Source: Bog-473 sp963791455
GTDB taxonomy: Bacteria; Actinomycetota; Acidimicrobiia; Acidimicrobiales; RAAP-2
DNA length: 64,000 bases
NCBI GenBank assembly: GCA_963791455.1
Contig: CAWBSM010000004.1
Coordinates: 806,001-870,000 of the forward strand
Direction of reading: 5' to 3'
In this document: positions 8,650-19,689 of the stretch, piece after piece
How the letters are laid out: every line of letters begins with the position of its first letter
Position numbering within the stretch: the stretch's first letter is position 1
The notes under the pieces: generated by a model
Databases searched by the model: none
What the model saw: only the letters and a program-made list of their open reading frames with translations
Told to the model about the DNA's origin: nothing
Made by a program: the position numbers and the translations under genes

Positions 8650-9029
8650 CTGATTCCTCGCTTTCGTCGCGCCCTTCGTCCGAGGGGCTCGAGGCAGGAT
8701 GCAGGGCTGTCCTGGCCGCGAACCTTGCAGGAAAGCTGGCCGCAGGAGCTGCGGCTCTCCGGTGCTTCCGACACGCTGCTGCCGATTGCACTCGGGTGGC
8801 GCCCGGCGGCTGGATGCTTTTTGGCCGTATATGAAACCTTCCAAAATTGCCATTACGGAAGGATGCCTAGGCCGCCTATACAGGAGCGGAGACATCACGG
8901 CACCGTTTGCAACGAGCCTGATAAACCCCCGACCAGGGGAATTACGACTGAGCCTCTCAGCACGAGAGAGTGGACCGATAGTTCGGCGGGGGTGGTCTTG
9001 CCCTCCCGACGATGAGGACAGGCCGCTCC
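8650..9029. other. Non-coding stretch upstream of ssb
   Basis: About 380 bases without a convincing gene. It contains an AT-richer patch at 8817-8890 that is unusual for this window and may carry the ssb promoter on the minus strand (a TATACG-like hexamer is seen), but no clear -35/-10 pair can be assigned. Confidence 0.4.
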
Positions 9030-9251
9030 TCAGGCCTTGGGCTTCCGACCGAGGGAGCGCAAGACAAACGCCCCGAAACGCCCTGGAGGCTTGTTTCCGT
9101 GATGGTCCGCCGAATGCCCGTACCTCGAGCCGTAGACATCGCCGCCACCTCCGGTCAGGCCGGCGGCAGGAAAGGTGTTGGGCTCCTCGTACTTGGGCAC
9201 CTTGGACAAGCGGCGTCTTGGCTTTCTCGGCTTCTGACCTGAGCTCCCCAT
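9030..9251 (-). CDS. Small basic hypothetical protein
   Basis: 73 codons from an ATG at 9251. The product is lysine/arginine-rich at both ends (KPRKPRRRLSKVPKYEEP and RSLGRKPKA) with a glycine/histidine middle. The upstream ribosome site is weak. G/C preference at third positions is moderate. No family recognised; it may be a small nucleic-acid-binding protein or a spurious ORF. Confidence 0.35.
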   Translation of the reverse strand: MGSSGQKPRKPRRRLSKVPKYEEPNTFPAAGLTGGGGDVYGSRYGHSADHHGNKPPGRFGAFVLRSLGRKPKA

Positions 9252-9321
9252 CGGGCCAGTCTGTCTCAGATCACGACAGCGCGAGGGAGCCGCGCCGAAG
9301 GGTCTGTGGGAACATCGGGCA

Positions 9322-10011
9322 GTGCTCGTCCGAACCACGCTCAGGCGCTACGTCCCGGTCGCCACGGTCCTTTTCGTCGCCCTCGCCGTTCCAGCCTGCA
9401 GCAATGCATCCACCTCGCACGGCGGCGCAGACTCCGAAACCACGACGACGTCAACCCCAGTCACGACGACCTCATCGACCACCTCCTCGTCCACATCCCC
9501 GGGGACACAGGAGGTCGGCTTCGACCCGTTTTCGGCCCAGGGCACGATCCGGCCGCCGTTCGTCGAATCACACACCGTGTCCGGCTCGTGCGTCTCGTCG
9601 GGCGTGGCAGGTGCGGCTTCGTATCGCTGCTTCGGACAGCCGCAGTCAGGGATCTACGACCCCTGCTTCGCACCCCCGAATGCGAAGAGTGGCCCGCTTG
9701 TTTGCGTGGCGGATCCCGCAACGACCGACGTCGTCCAGTTCGACACCGGGGCGCTGCCCAGCGCACCCGCCGGTGCACCACCAACGCGTCCCTGGGCGAT
9801 GCGGCTCCTCAACGGCCAGGTGTGCGTGTTGGTCGATGCCGCCTGGGGCGCACTCGGCCCATTCGCGTGCCCGATCCCGGGCGCGACAAGCTCAGTTGCC
9901 GACTGCCACGTGCCGACCCTGGGCGCGCCGTGGTGGACGGCGGCCTGTCAGCCTCAAGAGAACTCGTCCAGCCCCTTTGCCGAGGACCGGATCACCACGC
10001 TCTGGACGTGA
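9322..10011 (+). CDS. Secreted lipoprotein of unknown function
   Basis: 229 residues. A basic N-terminus and hydrophobic stretch end in a lipobox LAVPAC with Cys26 as the predicted lipidation site. A Ser/Thr-rich linker follows (about residues 40-60), then a cysteine-containing extracellular domain (cysteines near SGSCVSS, YRCFGQ, DPCFA, LVCVA, VCVLV, FACPI, ADCHV and TAACQ) that probably forms disulphides. It starts with GTG. The architecture says membrane-anchored and extracellular; no enzymatic motif is recognised. It stands alone, convergent to the small membrane protein at 10052. Confidence 0.8.
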   Translation: MLVRTTLRRYVPVATVLFVALAVPACSNASTSHGGADSETTTTSTPVTTTSSTTSSSTSPGTQEVGFDPFSAQGTIRPPFVESHTVSGSCVSSGVAGAASYRCFGQPQSGIYDPCFAPPNAKSGPLVCVADPATTDVVQFDTGALPSAPAGAPPTRPWAMRLLNGQVCVLVDAAWGALGPFACPIPGATSSVADCHVPTLGAPWWTAACQPQENSSSPFAEDRITTLWT

Positions 10012-10051
10012 CTCTGGAGATGACTCTGGACACGACACGGGCGACCGGGGA

Positions 10052-10330
10052 CTACGAACGAGGTCTCCGTTCCAACGTCCGCCCGCCGATCACGTAGAAA
10101 ACGCCTCCAATGACGAGTGATCCCACGATGATCCATCGCACGACCGCGGTCTCGAGAGGTGTGGGCGCGCCGTTCGAACTGATTTCGGCGAACCCCGCTC
10201 CGAGGACGAGTGCAGCAAAGGCCACCACGCCGAAGAGCAGCGAGAGCTTGCGCGCCGTGTTGCAGAAGAATCGCGACTGCGACCGGTCAGGTTTGGACCC
10301 GTTCGACACCGGGCCAACACGATCGGTCAC
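10052..10330 (-). CDS. Small two-helix membrane protein, coupled to merR
   Basis: 92 residues with two predicted transmembrane helices (LSLLFGVVAFAALVLGAGF and VVRWIIVGSLVIGGVFYVIG) and a basic C-terminal tail. The GTG start overlaps the stop of the MerR gene (GTGA), so it is almost certainly co-translated with the regulator. Function unknown. Such small partners of a regulator can be membrane sensors or efflux helpers, but nothing in the sequence proves this. Confidence 0.65.
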   Translation of the reverse strand: MTDRVGPVSNGSKPDRSQSRFFCNTARKLSLLFGVVAFAALVLGAGFAEISSNGAPTPLETAVVRWIIVGSLVIGGVFYVIGGRTLERRPRS

Positions 10331-10764
10331 GGATGGCCTTTCCGGTCGCCCGACTCAGGAGTGTCGCCCGCGCCGCCGGGGAGGGCCAGCTCGAGCGCGG
10401 CCTGAAAGTGCTCGCAGTCGAAGACATTGCGGCTCGGGCACCCCAGCGCGTGGTCGAGCTGGTCCGCGAGGGCACTGAGGTGCTGGGCCCGGGCGCGGAG
10501 CTCGTCGCGTTTGCGCGCCGCGAAGGTTTTCCACTCGGGTCGGCCCCCGGTGCGCAACAATGCCTTGATCTCCTCTAAAGAGAACCCTGCTTCGCGGCAC
10601 ATCGCCACCACCGCCAGCGTCGTGAGAACGTCAGGTCGGAACTGGCGCCGCAAGCCCTTGCGATCCACGCTCTCGATGAGCTGCTCCCGCTCGTAGTACC
10701 GCAGCGCCGAGGCCGCCAGGCCGGACCGCGCCGCGACCTCGCCGATGTCGAGTAGATCCCGCAT
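10327..10764 (-). CDS. MerR-family transcriptional regulator
   Basis: 145 residues. The N-terminal winged helix-turn-helix is clear (LLDIGEVAARSGLAASALRY then YEREQLIESV), followed by the RQFRPDVLTTLAVVAMCREAGFSLEEI signature region and a coiled-coil (about residues 75-115). The C-terminal region has two cysteines (GCPSRNVFDCEHF) spaced like a SoxR-type or metal/thiol sensor, but not a recognised metal motif. It is divergent from a methyltransferase gene with an 18-base perfect-arm palindrome between them, so it probably controls both itself and that gene. Confidence 0.9.
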   Translation of the reverse strand: MRDLLDIGEVAARSGLAASALRYYEREQLIESVDRKGLRRQFRPDVLTTLAVVAMCREAGFSLEEIKALLRTGGRPEWKTFAARKRDELRARAQHLSALADQLDHALGCPSRNVFDCEHFQAALELALPGGAGDTPESGDRKGHP

Positions 10765-10766
10765 TG

Positions 10767-10786
10767 ACTTGAAGTGTACTTCAAGT
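10767..10786. promoter_or_regulatory. MerR-type palindromic operator
   Basis: ACTTGAAGT-GT-ACTTCAAGT, arms of 9 bases with a 2-base spacer. It begins inside a TTGACT hexamer (10764-10769) that could be the -35 of the plus-strand methyltransferase promoter. MerR proteins classically bind such a repeat inside a long -35/-10 spacer. A candidate -10 at 10789-10794 (TTCGGT, 19-base spacing) is poor. Confidence 0.65.
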
Positions 10787-10801
10787 GATTCGGTGTACGG
10801 C

Positions 10802-11413
10802 ATGGAAACGGCAGCGAAGGGCTTCGACGGCGTGACCGGCAGGATCGCCGGGGCCCTGATGGCCCGCCTGAACCACGACATGGAGGTCGCCGCCATCGAT
10901 GAGCTGGCTGCCGCAACCGGCGACGCCTTGTTGGCGGTCGGTTTCGGACCCGGCGTCGGGATCGCCGAGCTCGTGGCACGACAGCACGACGGGCTCGTGG
11001 CAGGCATCGACCCGTCCGCGACCATGGTCGCGGCGGCACGGCGCCGGAACCGCGCTGCGGTCGACGCCGGACGCGTGCGCCTCGTGCAGGCCGCCGCATC
11101 GTCCATCCCGTGGCCCGACGGGGCGTTCGCTGGTGTGCTCGCGGTCAACAGCATGCAGCTGTGGGAGCCACTGGATGAGGCGCTGCGCGAGGTGAGGCGC
11201 GTGCTCGCATCGGGCGGCTCACTGGTCGCGCTCACCCACCGGTGGGCCATAGAGAAGCACGCTCCGTTGAGCGAGTGGATCGACGCGACGAATGGCCTGT
11301 TGCGTCGCTGTGGCCTGGCGGATCTCACCCACCGGACTGCAACGTTCCGTTCAGGTGAGGGCCTCGTCCTTCGGGCGCGAATGCCCCTCGACCGCAACCC
11401 GATGGCACCCTGA
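10802..11413 (+). CDS. SAM-dependent methyltransferase (class I)
   Basis: 203 residues. Motif I for S-adenosylmethionine is GFGPGVG (residues 47-53), followed by an acidic motif II position (VAGID, Asp70), a motif near AAASSIPWPDGAFAGVLAVN and REVRRVLASGGSLVAL, the typical UbiE/Methyltransf_11 post-motif. The ATG at 10802 is chosen because it lies just after the divergent operator. There is little room for a leader, so the mRNA may be leaderless. Likely substrate is a small molecule; regulation by the divergent MerR protein is inferred. Confidence 0.85.
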   Translation: METAAKGFDGVTGRIAGALMARLNHDMEVAAIDELAAATGDALLAVGFGPGVGIAELVARQHDGLVAGIDPSATMVAAARRRNRAAVDAGRVRLVQAAASSIPWPDGAFAGVLAVNSMQLWEPLDEALREVRRVLASGGSLVALTHRWAIEKHAPLSEWIDATNGLLRRCGLADLTHRTATFRSGEGLVLRARMPLDRNPMAP

Positions 11414-11445
11414 CCCAATCGGTCAAAGGGGTAGGTTGCCCGACG

Positions 11446-13423
11446 ATGGGGGATGCGGTCGGGAGCCTCACGCTCGAGAGTGGTGCCGCCGAGGCGAACG
11501 ACGCGCCGGATCCCCAACGACCGGCCCGGCCGAGCGGACGCGCCTCACCCAGAGGCCGCTGGCAGTTCTGGCGGTCGCCAACGGACCAGCCTCCGTGGGC
11601 CAGGCCGTCGCTCCTGATCGTCGCCGCATTGGCCGCCCTCTCCTACGGCTGGGGCATGAACAACGCCACGCTCGAGACGTTCTACGGCGCCGCAGCGCGG
11701 CAGCATGTCACAGAGTTGGCACAACCTCTTCTTCGGCGCCTTCGACCCTTGGGGCACCGTCTCGCTCGACAAACTCCCCGGTGCCTTCTGGGTCCAAGCG
11801 CTCTCCTTGCGGATCTTCGGCTTTCACACCTGGGCCATCGTCCTGCCCCAGGTCGTGGAGGGAGCACTGACCGTGCTGGTCCTCTACCGCGCCGTGCGTC
11901 GGATTTCCGGCCCCGGTGCCGGGCTCACCGCGGCCGTCGCGCTGGCGGCCACACCGGTGACCATCCTGCTCAACCGGGGCAACATCTCCGACTCGCTGCT
12001 CATCTTGCTCCTCGTCCTCGCGGCTGACGCCACGACCGCGGCGTTCACGACGGGCCGGCTGGGGCCTCTCGTCGTCGCGGGGGTCTGGGTCGGTCTGGCC
12101 TTCCAGGCAAAGATGCTCCAGGCCTGGCTCGTGCTCCCCGCCTTCTATCTCGCCTACCTCCTCGCCGCACCCGTCGCCGGCCTGGCGCGCCGCCTCGGTC
12201 ACGTCGCGCTGTCCGCCCTCGTCGTGCTCGTTGTCTCGCTGAGTTGGATGTCGGCCGTCTCTCTGGTACCGGCACACGACCGGCCGTACGTCGACGGCAG
12301 CTGCGACAACTCGGTGTTCAGCCAGGTGTTCCTCTACAACGGCATAGATCGGCTCGGCGGCAACACCTTGAACCAGCCGGGTTGCAACGAGGCACCGGCC
12401 CCGGTTCCCTCGTCACCGGGGGTCCACGCTGCGACGGTGGCCCTCCCCAGCGGCTTGGGCCGGTTCCTCAACGGCATCCTGGGCCGCGATGGCGACTGGT
12501 TGCTGGTGCCCGCCGTCGTCGCCCTGCTGGGCATCCTCGTGACGCGCCGACGGGAGCCGCGCACGGACCAGCTGCGGGCGGGCGCGCTCCTGTGGGCCAC
12601 CTGGCTCTTTCTCAGTTGGTGTTTCTTCGCCTCCTCGAAGTCCATCAACTCTTACTACGTCGCCGCATTCGCCCCTCCGATCGCCGCTCTGTGTGGCATG
12701 GGGCTGGCGTTGGCCTGGCGCCTGCGCCAGCGACCCGGCGCGCGCGCCGTCGTCGGCGGCGCCGTCGTCGCGACCGGCGCCTACGGGCTCTACCTATTGC
12801 CAGCCGACGCGGGGGTGCGGCCCTGGATCGTGGCCTGCACCCTGCTGTTGACCATCGTCGCGGCCGCGGTGACCGTGGTGTCGCTCTTGCCAGGAAGTCC
12901 CGCGTGGACGGTGCGGGTCGTGGTGGGCGTCTCGGCCGCGGCGCTCCTGGTGGGTGCAGTGTTGGCGTCGGCGACCGTGGTGGCGGCGGAGTTGGGACCG
13001 TTCGACTCGCCCTACCAACCGGCGAGCATCACCACCCAAGACAAGAAGGACAACGCCGAGTCGGCCGCCATCGATCCCGAGCTCGTCCGTGCCGCGGCCC
13101 GGGTCGGCCCTGCGGTGAGCGTGATCACGTCGGAAACCTCGTCGGGATCGAGCGTCCCCACTCTGGTCACTGGCCACGAGTTCCTCCCCGTCGGCGGCTT
13201 CACCGGAAGGGTCCCGAGCCCCACGTTGCCCGAATTCGTCGACGACGTGCGCCAGGGCAAAGTGGCCGTCGTCCTCGCCGCTGTCGCACCGCGTACTCGC
13301 AATCCCGACATGCTGTGGGCGATCGCGCACTGTCCCCGCCAGCCCTACCGCGGGCCCGACAGCCGCATCGGGGACAGGACCATGGGCTTCTTCGTCTGTT
13401 CGCCGACCGACGCGTCCCGCTGA
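11446..13423 (+). pseudogene. GT39/ArnT-like glycosyltransferase interrupted by a one-base frameshift
   Basis: The N-terminal part (11446 to about 11700) and the rest (about 11702 to 13423) are in different frames but together make one family protein of about 658 residues. The first frame ends its homologous part at NATLETFYGAAAR. The second resumes at SMSQSWHNLFFGAFDPWGT, exactly as in polyprenyl-phosphate-dependent mannosyl/arabinosyltransferases (PMT_2/YkcB type). One extra C at about 11701 explains the shift. The protein has many membrane helices, the GNISDSLLILLLVLAADA segment, and a C-terminal domain ending near FFVCSPTD. It would transfer a sugar from a lipid carrier on the outer membrane face. 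It could be a sequencing error rather than a true pseudogene. Confidence 0.75.
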
Positions 13424-13435
13424 GGAGTCGCCTGG

Positions 13436-13459
13436 CTCAGCCCGTCCCCCGGGGTTGAG
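13436..13459. terminator. Weak hairpin between convergent genes
   Basis: CTCAGCCC and GGGTTGAG can form an 8-pair stem (one G-U) with an 8-base loop, between the GT39 stop and the convergent ftsX stop. No strong T-run follows, so it is only a possible terminator. Confidence 0.3.
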
Positions 13460-13497
13460 GCCATTCAGTAATTATGTGATCGACGTGATCGACGTGG

Positions 13498-14385
13498 TTA
13501 GACGTCGAGAAAACGTCGGATGGCGATCGCCGAGCCGATGGAACCGATCGCCATGCCCACGATGACGACAACGACGTTGGTGAGCAAGACCTCGGACCCC
13601 GTCATGTGCATCGCGGTGAAGATGTTGCTCGTGGTGCGGCCGCTTCCCTCGTGGTTGATGAAGAGATAGACGAAGTAGACGACGACGGCTGCGAGCATCG
13701 ACCCGACGAAGCCCTGCAGGAGCCCCTCGGACATGAACGGGACACGGATGAACCAGTTGGTCGCCCCGACCAGCTTCATGACCGACACCTCGCGGCGGCG
13801 GGCGAAGATGGCCATACGGATGGTGTTGAGGATCAGGACTGCCGCGGAGACGATCAGGACGATGGCGATCGCCAGACAGACCCACTTCGAGACGTTAATG
13901 ACGGTCTCTTCGTTCTTGATCGTCTGCTGGGGCTCCGTGACCGAGAGGACGCCCGCAGTGCCGCTGAATGTGCGCACGACCTGGGCCGCGTCGGTCAGTA
14001 CAACCGGGGTGCACCAGTAGGAGGTCGGCATCTCGGACTGGCTGGTGGCCTGGAAGACGTCGGAGGGCAGAAGCCGGCGGGCCTCGGCGAAGTTACGTGC
14101 CTTGTTCCAGTAGGCGCAGGGCTGCACGACGTAATTCAGCTGCGACAATTCGGTGCCGACGGCGTGGACCTCTTGGGCGTTGGCGTTGGGCTGCATCCAC
14201 ACCGTGACCTGGGTGCCGCGTTCCAACGTGCCGGTGGCGTTGGCCGAGCCCTGACGCAAGAGCAGGGCAGCTCCCACGAGCGAGAGCGATACGGCCACGG
14301 TCAGGATGGCGGCCACGGTCATGAGCCGGTTGCGCCACAGGTTCGACGCCGTCTCGCGGACGACGTAGTCAACAGAGACCGCCAT
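13498..14385 (-). CDS. ftsX: Cell-division protein FtsX
   Basis: 295 residues with FtsX topology: a cytoplasmic N-terminus (VDYVVRETASNLWRNR), a first helix (LMTVAAILTVAVSLSLVG), a large extracellular loop with two cysteines, and three C-terminal helices with the FtsX-type loop RRREVSVMKLVGATNWFIRVPF. With FtsE it forms the ABC-like complex that activates peptidoglycan hydrolases at the septum. The ATG at 14385 is preferred because it lies one base after the ftsE stop (TGACATG); upstream extension would overlap ftsE. Order prfB-ftsE-ftsX is typical of actinobacteria. Confidence 0.95.
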   Translation of the reverse strand: MAVSVDYVVRETASNLWRNRLMTVAAILTVAVSLSLVGAALLLRQGSANATGTLERGTQVTVWMQPNANAQEVHAVGTELSQLNYVVQPCAYWNKARNFAEARRLLPSDVFQATSQSEMPTSYWCTPVVLTDAAQVVRTFSGTAGVLSVTEPQQTIKNEETVINVSKWVCLAIAIVLIVSAAVLILNTIRMAIFARRREVSVMKLVGATNWFIRVPFMSEGLLQGFVGSMLAAVVVYFVYLFINHEGSGRTTSNIFTAMHMTGSEVLLTNVVVVIVGMAIGSIGSAIAIRRFLDV

Positions 14386-14386
14386 G

Positions 14387-15115
14387 TCAGCCCATTCCTC
14401 CCGCCGCGACATCGGCCGTCTGCTGCGCCGCGCCGTCGAATCCGTAAACACCGCGCGCCTGGTCGCGCACCATCGCACCGTTGCTCAGCTCAATGACACG
14501 TCGGCGCATCTTGTCGACGAGTACCTCGTCGTGCGTCGCCACGACCACCGTGGTCCCCGTTCGATTGATCCGGTCGAGCAGCTGCATGATGCCCTGGCTC
14601 GTCTGGGGATCGAGGTTGCCCGTCGGTTCGTCGGCCAGCAGGATGAGTGGCCGGTTGACGAATGCCCGCGCCACCGCGACGCGCTGCTGCTCGCCGCCCG
14701 AGAGCTCATTGGGCAAGTTGTCCGTCTTGTTGGCCAGGCCGACGAGGTCCAGCACCTGGGGCACCTGGTTGGCCACGACATGACGGGGACGGCCGATGAC
14801 CTCGAGGGCAAAGGCCACGTTCTCGAACACGGTCTTGTTGGGCAGCAGGCGGAAGTCCTGGAAGACGCAGCCGATGTTGCGGCGCAAGTAGGGCACCCGC
14901 CATTTGGGCAGCTCTACGATGTTGCGGCCCGCCTCGAGGATCCGGCCGGTGTCGGGGAGCTCCTCGCGTAGGAGGAGACGGATGAAGGTCGTCTTGCCCG
15001 AACCAGAGGCACCGACCAGAAAGACGAATTCGCCCTTCTCGATCTCGACGGTGATGTCGCGTAGCGCCACCGTCGAGCCCTTATAAGTCTTGGTGACGTT
15101 TTCGAATCGGATCAT
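14387..15115 (-). CDS. ftsE: Cell-division ATP-binding protein FtsE
   Basis: 242 residues. ABC ATPase with Walker A GASGSGKT (35-42), a Q-loop CVFQDFRLLPNKTVFENV, signature LSGGEQQR (138-145), Walker B LILLADEPTGNLD and the switch histidine in VVVATHDEVLV. It powers FtsX at the division site. The C-terminal tail (from about residue 220) is longer than in the shortest homologues. Its gene is followed directly by ftsX. Confidence 0.97.
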   Translation of the reverse strand: MIRFENVTKTYKGSTVALRDITVEIEKGEFVFLVGASGSGKTTFIRLLLREELPDTGRILEAGRNIVELPKWRVPYLRRNIGCVFQDFRLLPNKTVFENVAFALEVIGRPRHVVANQVPQVLDLVGLANKTDNLPNELSGGEQQRVAVARAFVNRPLILLADEPTGNLDPQTSQGIMQLLDRINRTGTTVVVATHDEVLVDKMRRRVIELSNGAMVRDQARGVYGFDGAAQQTADVAAGGMG

Positions 15116-15279
15116 CGGCGAGAGAGCAATCGCCCCGATCGAGGCAGGGGCACCTGACGATCTTAGTTACTTTGCACTACGGTTTCGGGTCACAGGGTCC
15201 CGGTGCAGGTCACGGCGGTCCAGCCGGCGCCGTCGCACGGGACAATGTCGGAACAAACGAGGGACAAACGAGGACGCCG

Positions 15280-16420
<1,141 letters not shown>

Positions 16421-16434
<14 letters not shown>

Positions 16435-19216
16435 GGCAGAACTTGAACTTCTTGCCGCTCCCGCACCAACAAGGGTCGTTGCGCCCGACCTTCTCGTGCT
16501 GCTGCTTGACGATGGGTACGAGCGCGTTGGGATCGGGGGGGTTGGGCTGCTTGATCTGGGCCTTGGCACGGGCACCCGTGCCGCTGCCGTTCCCGCTGCT
16601 GGGGGGCGTGAGGACGGCCGACTGCGGCGCAACCTGGGCGCCCTGCTCGGCCAACAGGGCGCCGGCCAGGGCGCCCGTCTCGACGACGGGGTTCTCGGCG
16701 GCGGCATACACGGCCTTGTCGAGATCCGGCTCGGCGGCGGGGGCCTGGACCGCCTCGACGTGGAGGATGTAGCGCAGGTAGTCGTTGTCGATGACCTCCA
16801 TCAACTGGCCGAACATGGAGAAGCCCTCCTGCTGCCAGGCGTTGAGGGGGTCGGCCTGCACGGTCCAACGCAGGTGGATGCCGTCCTTGAGGTTGTCCAT
16901 CTCGGTCAGGTGGTCGCGCCAGCGGGCGTCCATGATCTGGAGGTACACGTCACGCTCGATCTGGCGCATCGTCTCCGCCCCGCCCGGCATCGACTCGGAG
17001 TGCTTCTCGTAGAAATCGAGTGCCTCTTCGACGATGCTCTCCACCAGGTCCTCGGTCGTCGCCGCCTGTGCGAGATCCTCCACCGCGAACTTCGTCGGGT
17101 AGTACTGCATCAGCCCGTCGATGAGCGCCTTGAGGTCCCAGTCCTCCTCGAACTCGGTCGGGCAATGCTCGGCCACGAGCTTCTCGGTCGCCCCCGCGAG
17201 CAGGTCCTCGGTGTGCTCCTCGAGGTCGTCCCCGTCGATGATCTGCAGGCGGCGTTCGTAGATCACCTTGCGCTGCTGATCCATGACTTCGTCGTACTTG
17301 AGGTTGTCCTTGCGGATCTCCGCGTTGCGCGCCTCGACGGTGTTCTGCGCCCGCTCGATCGCCTTGGCCACCGTCTTGGACTCGATCGGGATCTCCTCGG
17401 GCAGGGTGCGTCCCATGACCCAGCTCATTGCCCCCGTGGCGAACAGGCGGAGCAGCTCGTCGTCGAGGCTCAGGTAGAAGCGGCTCTCCCCCGGATCACC
17501 CTGGCGGCCCGAGCGGCCGCGTAGCTGGTTGTCGATGCGCCGGCTCTCGTGGCGTTCGCTGCCCAGCACGTAGAGCCCGCCGAGTTTACGCACCTCCTCG
17601 CCCTCCGCCCGGCAGCGCGCCTCGATCGCCGACTCCCGCTCCTCGAGCTCGGCGGTGCCCTCCTCACTCTCGAGATCGACGCCCTCGGCGGCCAGCTCGT
17701 GCTGGGCCAGCAGCTCGGCGTTGCCACCCAGGATGATGTCGACGCCGCGCCCGGCCATGTTTGTGGCGACCGTCACGCCGCCGCGCCGGCCCGCCTGGGC
17801 GACGATCTCGGCCTCGCGGAAGTGTTGCTTCGCGTTGAGGACGTTGTGGGGTATGCCCCGCTTGTCCAACAGGCGCGACAACAATTCGGACTTGGCCACT
17901 GATGCGGTGCCGATCAGCATCGGTTGTCCCAGTTCGTGGCGTTCGACGATGTCGTCGACGACCGCGTTGAACTTCGCCTCCTCCGTCTTGAAGACGAGGT
18001 CCGGCTGGTCCGTCCTGATCATCTCCTCGTTGGTCGGGATCGGTACCACGGGCAGGCCGTAGGTGGAGGCGAACTCGCCGGCCTCGGTCTCGGCCGTGCC
18101 GGTCATACCGGACAGCTTTTCGTACATGCGGAAGTAGTTCTGCAGCGTCACCGTGGCCCAGGTGTGGTTCTCCTCCTTGATGGCCACGCGCTCCTTCGCC
18201 TCGACCGCCTGGTGGAGACCGTCGGACCAACGTCGGCCTTCGAGCGTGCGCCCGGTGAACTCGTCGATGATCTTCACCTGCCCCTCGGCGACCAGGTAGT
18301 CCTTGTCGCGGTGGTAGAGATCCTTGGCCGTCAGGGCCTTGGTCAGCTGGTGGACGTAATTGACGGACACGGCGTCGTAGATGTTGTCGACCCCGACCGC
18401 CTTCTCCACCTTCTCGATACCCGTCTCGAGCGGGACGACCGTCTTCTTCTCCTCGTCGACTTCGTAGTCCACGTCGCGGGTGAGGGTCCGAGCGATGGAG
18501 GCGAACTGGTAGTAGAGCTGTGCCGCCTCGTCGGCCGGACCCGAAATGATGAGCGGGGTTCGCGCCTCGTCGATCAGGATGGAGTCGACCTCGTCGACGA
18601 TGGCGAAGACATGACCCCGCTGGACCATGAGTTCACGGCTCCGTGTCATGTTGTCGCGCAGATAGTCGAAACCGAACTCGCTGTTGGTGCCGTACGTGAC
18701 GTCCGCTTCGTAGGCGGCCCGCTTGAGGGCAGGGTCGTCGATGTCGGCCCCGACGCGCCCTACGGTGAGACCGAGCCAGCGGTGGACACGGCCCATCCAC
18801 TCCGAGTCGCGAGTGGCGAGATAGTCGTTGACGGTCACCACGTGCACACCCTGCTCGTCGAGGGCGTTGAGATAGACGGGCAACGTCGAGACGAGGGTCT
18901 TGCCCTCGCCGGTCTTCATCTCGGCGATCCAGCCGAAGTGCAGAGCCATCCCGCCCATGAGTTGGACGTCGAAGTGGCGCTGGCCGAGAACGCGCCAGGC
19001 CGCCTCGCGGACGACGGCGTAGGCCTCGATCAGGAGGTCGTCGAGGGTCTCGCCGCGGTCGAGGCGCTCGCGAAACTCCACCGTCATGTGAGCGAGCGCC
19101 TGGTCGCTCAGGCCCTGCATTTCGGGCTCGAGGGCACCGATGAGGGGCACCAGCTCGGCCAGCCGCCTGACCTTCTTACCCTCGCCGGCGCGCAGGACCT
19201 TGGTGAACACGCTCAT
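16421..19216 (-). CDS. secA: Preprotein translocase ATPase SecA
   Basis: 931 residues, full length. It shows the Walker A region MKTGEGKTLVS, DEVDSILIDEARTPLIISG (Walker B/DEAD motor), VATNMAGRGVDI and the RGRSGRQGDPGESRF motif, then a Pro/Gly linker and the C-terminal zinc-binding SEC-C motif GRNDPCWCGSGKKFKFCHG (C-x-C-x8-C-H). It drives secretory proteins through SecYEG. The zinc tail suggests the housekeeping SecA1 rather than an accessory SecA2. prfB begins within its last codons. Confidence 0.98.
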
Positions 19217-19689
19217 GGCGGCACGATCCTACCGGCCGCAGCAGCCCCGGAACCGCCACGCGCGACGCGCCTCCTGAGGGGGCTGCGTGCGGCTGACCTG
19301 GTCTTTGACCCCACACTCGCCTGCCGCGAGGGTGACGCGCCGGCACCGGCGGCACGGCGGCTGCCCGCCGCACCCAGCGGCACCACGCTGGCGCGCATCG
19401 CCTCGTCTCCGCCCACCCCCGACAGCCGGGGATGCAACGGGCAGGGCTTACCTCTAAATCGCACCATGCTCAGCGACCACAAGTCGCCTTACGTGGGTCG
19501 TTTCGCCTGCGACTGGCCTCGACTTTCAACCACAGACCCGCACGCAGCCCAGACCATGTTAGGCCGGCCGACCCGACCGCACCCCAGGCACACCGCCCCA
19601 GGCACACCGCCGGAAGCAGGCCGCCGGAAGCACGCCGCCGCCCGGGAGGGGATTTCGCCCCGGACCGGCGCCGCTCGATCGGTCGCGGT
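19217..19689. other. Non-coding spacer between glnII and secA
   Basis: About 470 bases with no supportable gene. It should carry the secA promoter near 19217-19300 and the end of the glnII transcript. It holds the 14-base tandem repeats listed separately. Confidence 0.5.
19582..19634. repeat. 14-base-period tandem repeats
   Basis: Two perfect copies of a 14-base unit (CCCCAGGCACACCG at 19582-19595 and 19596-19609) run directly into two near-identical copies of another 14-base unit (CCGCCGGAAGCAGG at 19607-19620, CCGCCGGAAGCACG at 19621-19634). They lie just downstream of the glnII stop on its sense strand. Confidence 0.85.

Noticed and set aside
8650..8898. N-terminal extension of Ssb to 8898
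   Set aside because: The extra residues show no OB-fold similarity, and a good ribosome site precedes the ATG at 8649.
10001..10040. Direct repeat TGACTCTGGA near the lipoprotein stop
   Set aside because: Only two short copies with no context; could be chance.
19213..19482. Small ORF upstream of secA
   Set aside because: Low-complexity alanine/arginine-rich product, no ribosome site, overlaps the expected secA promoter.
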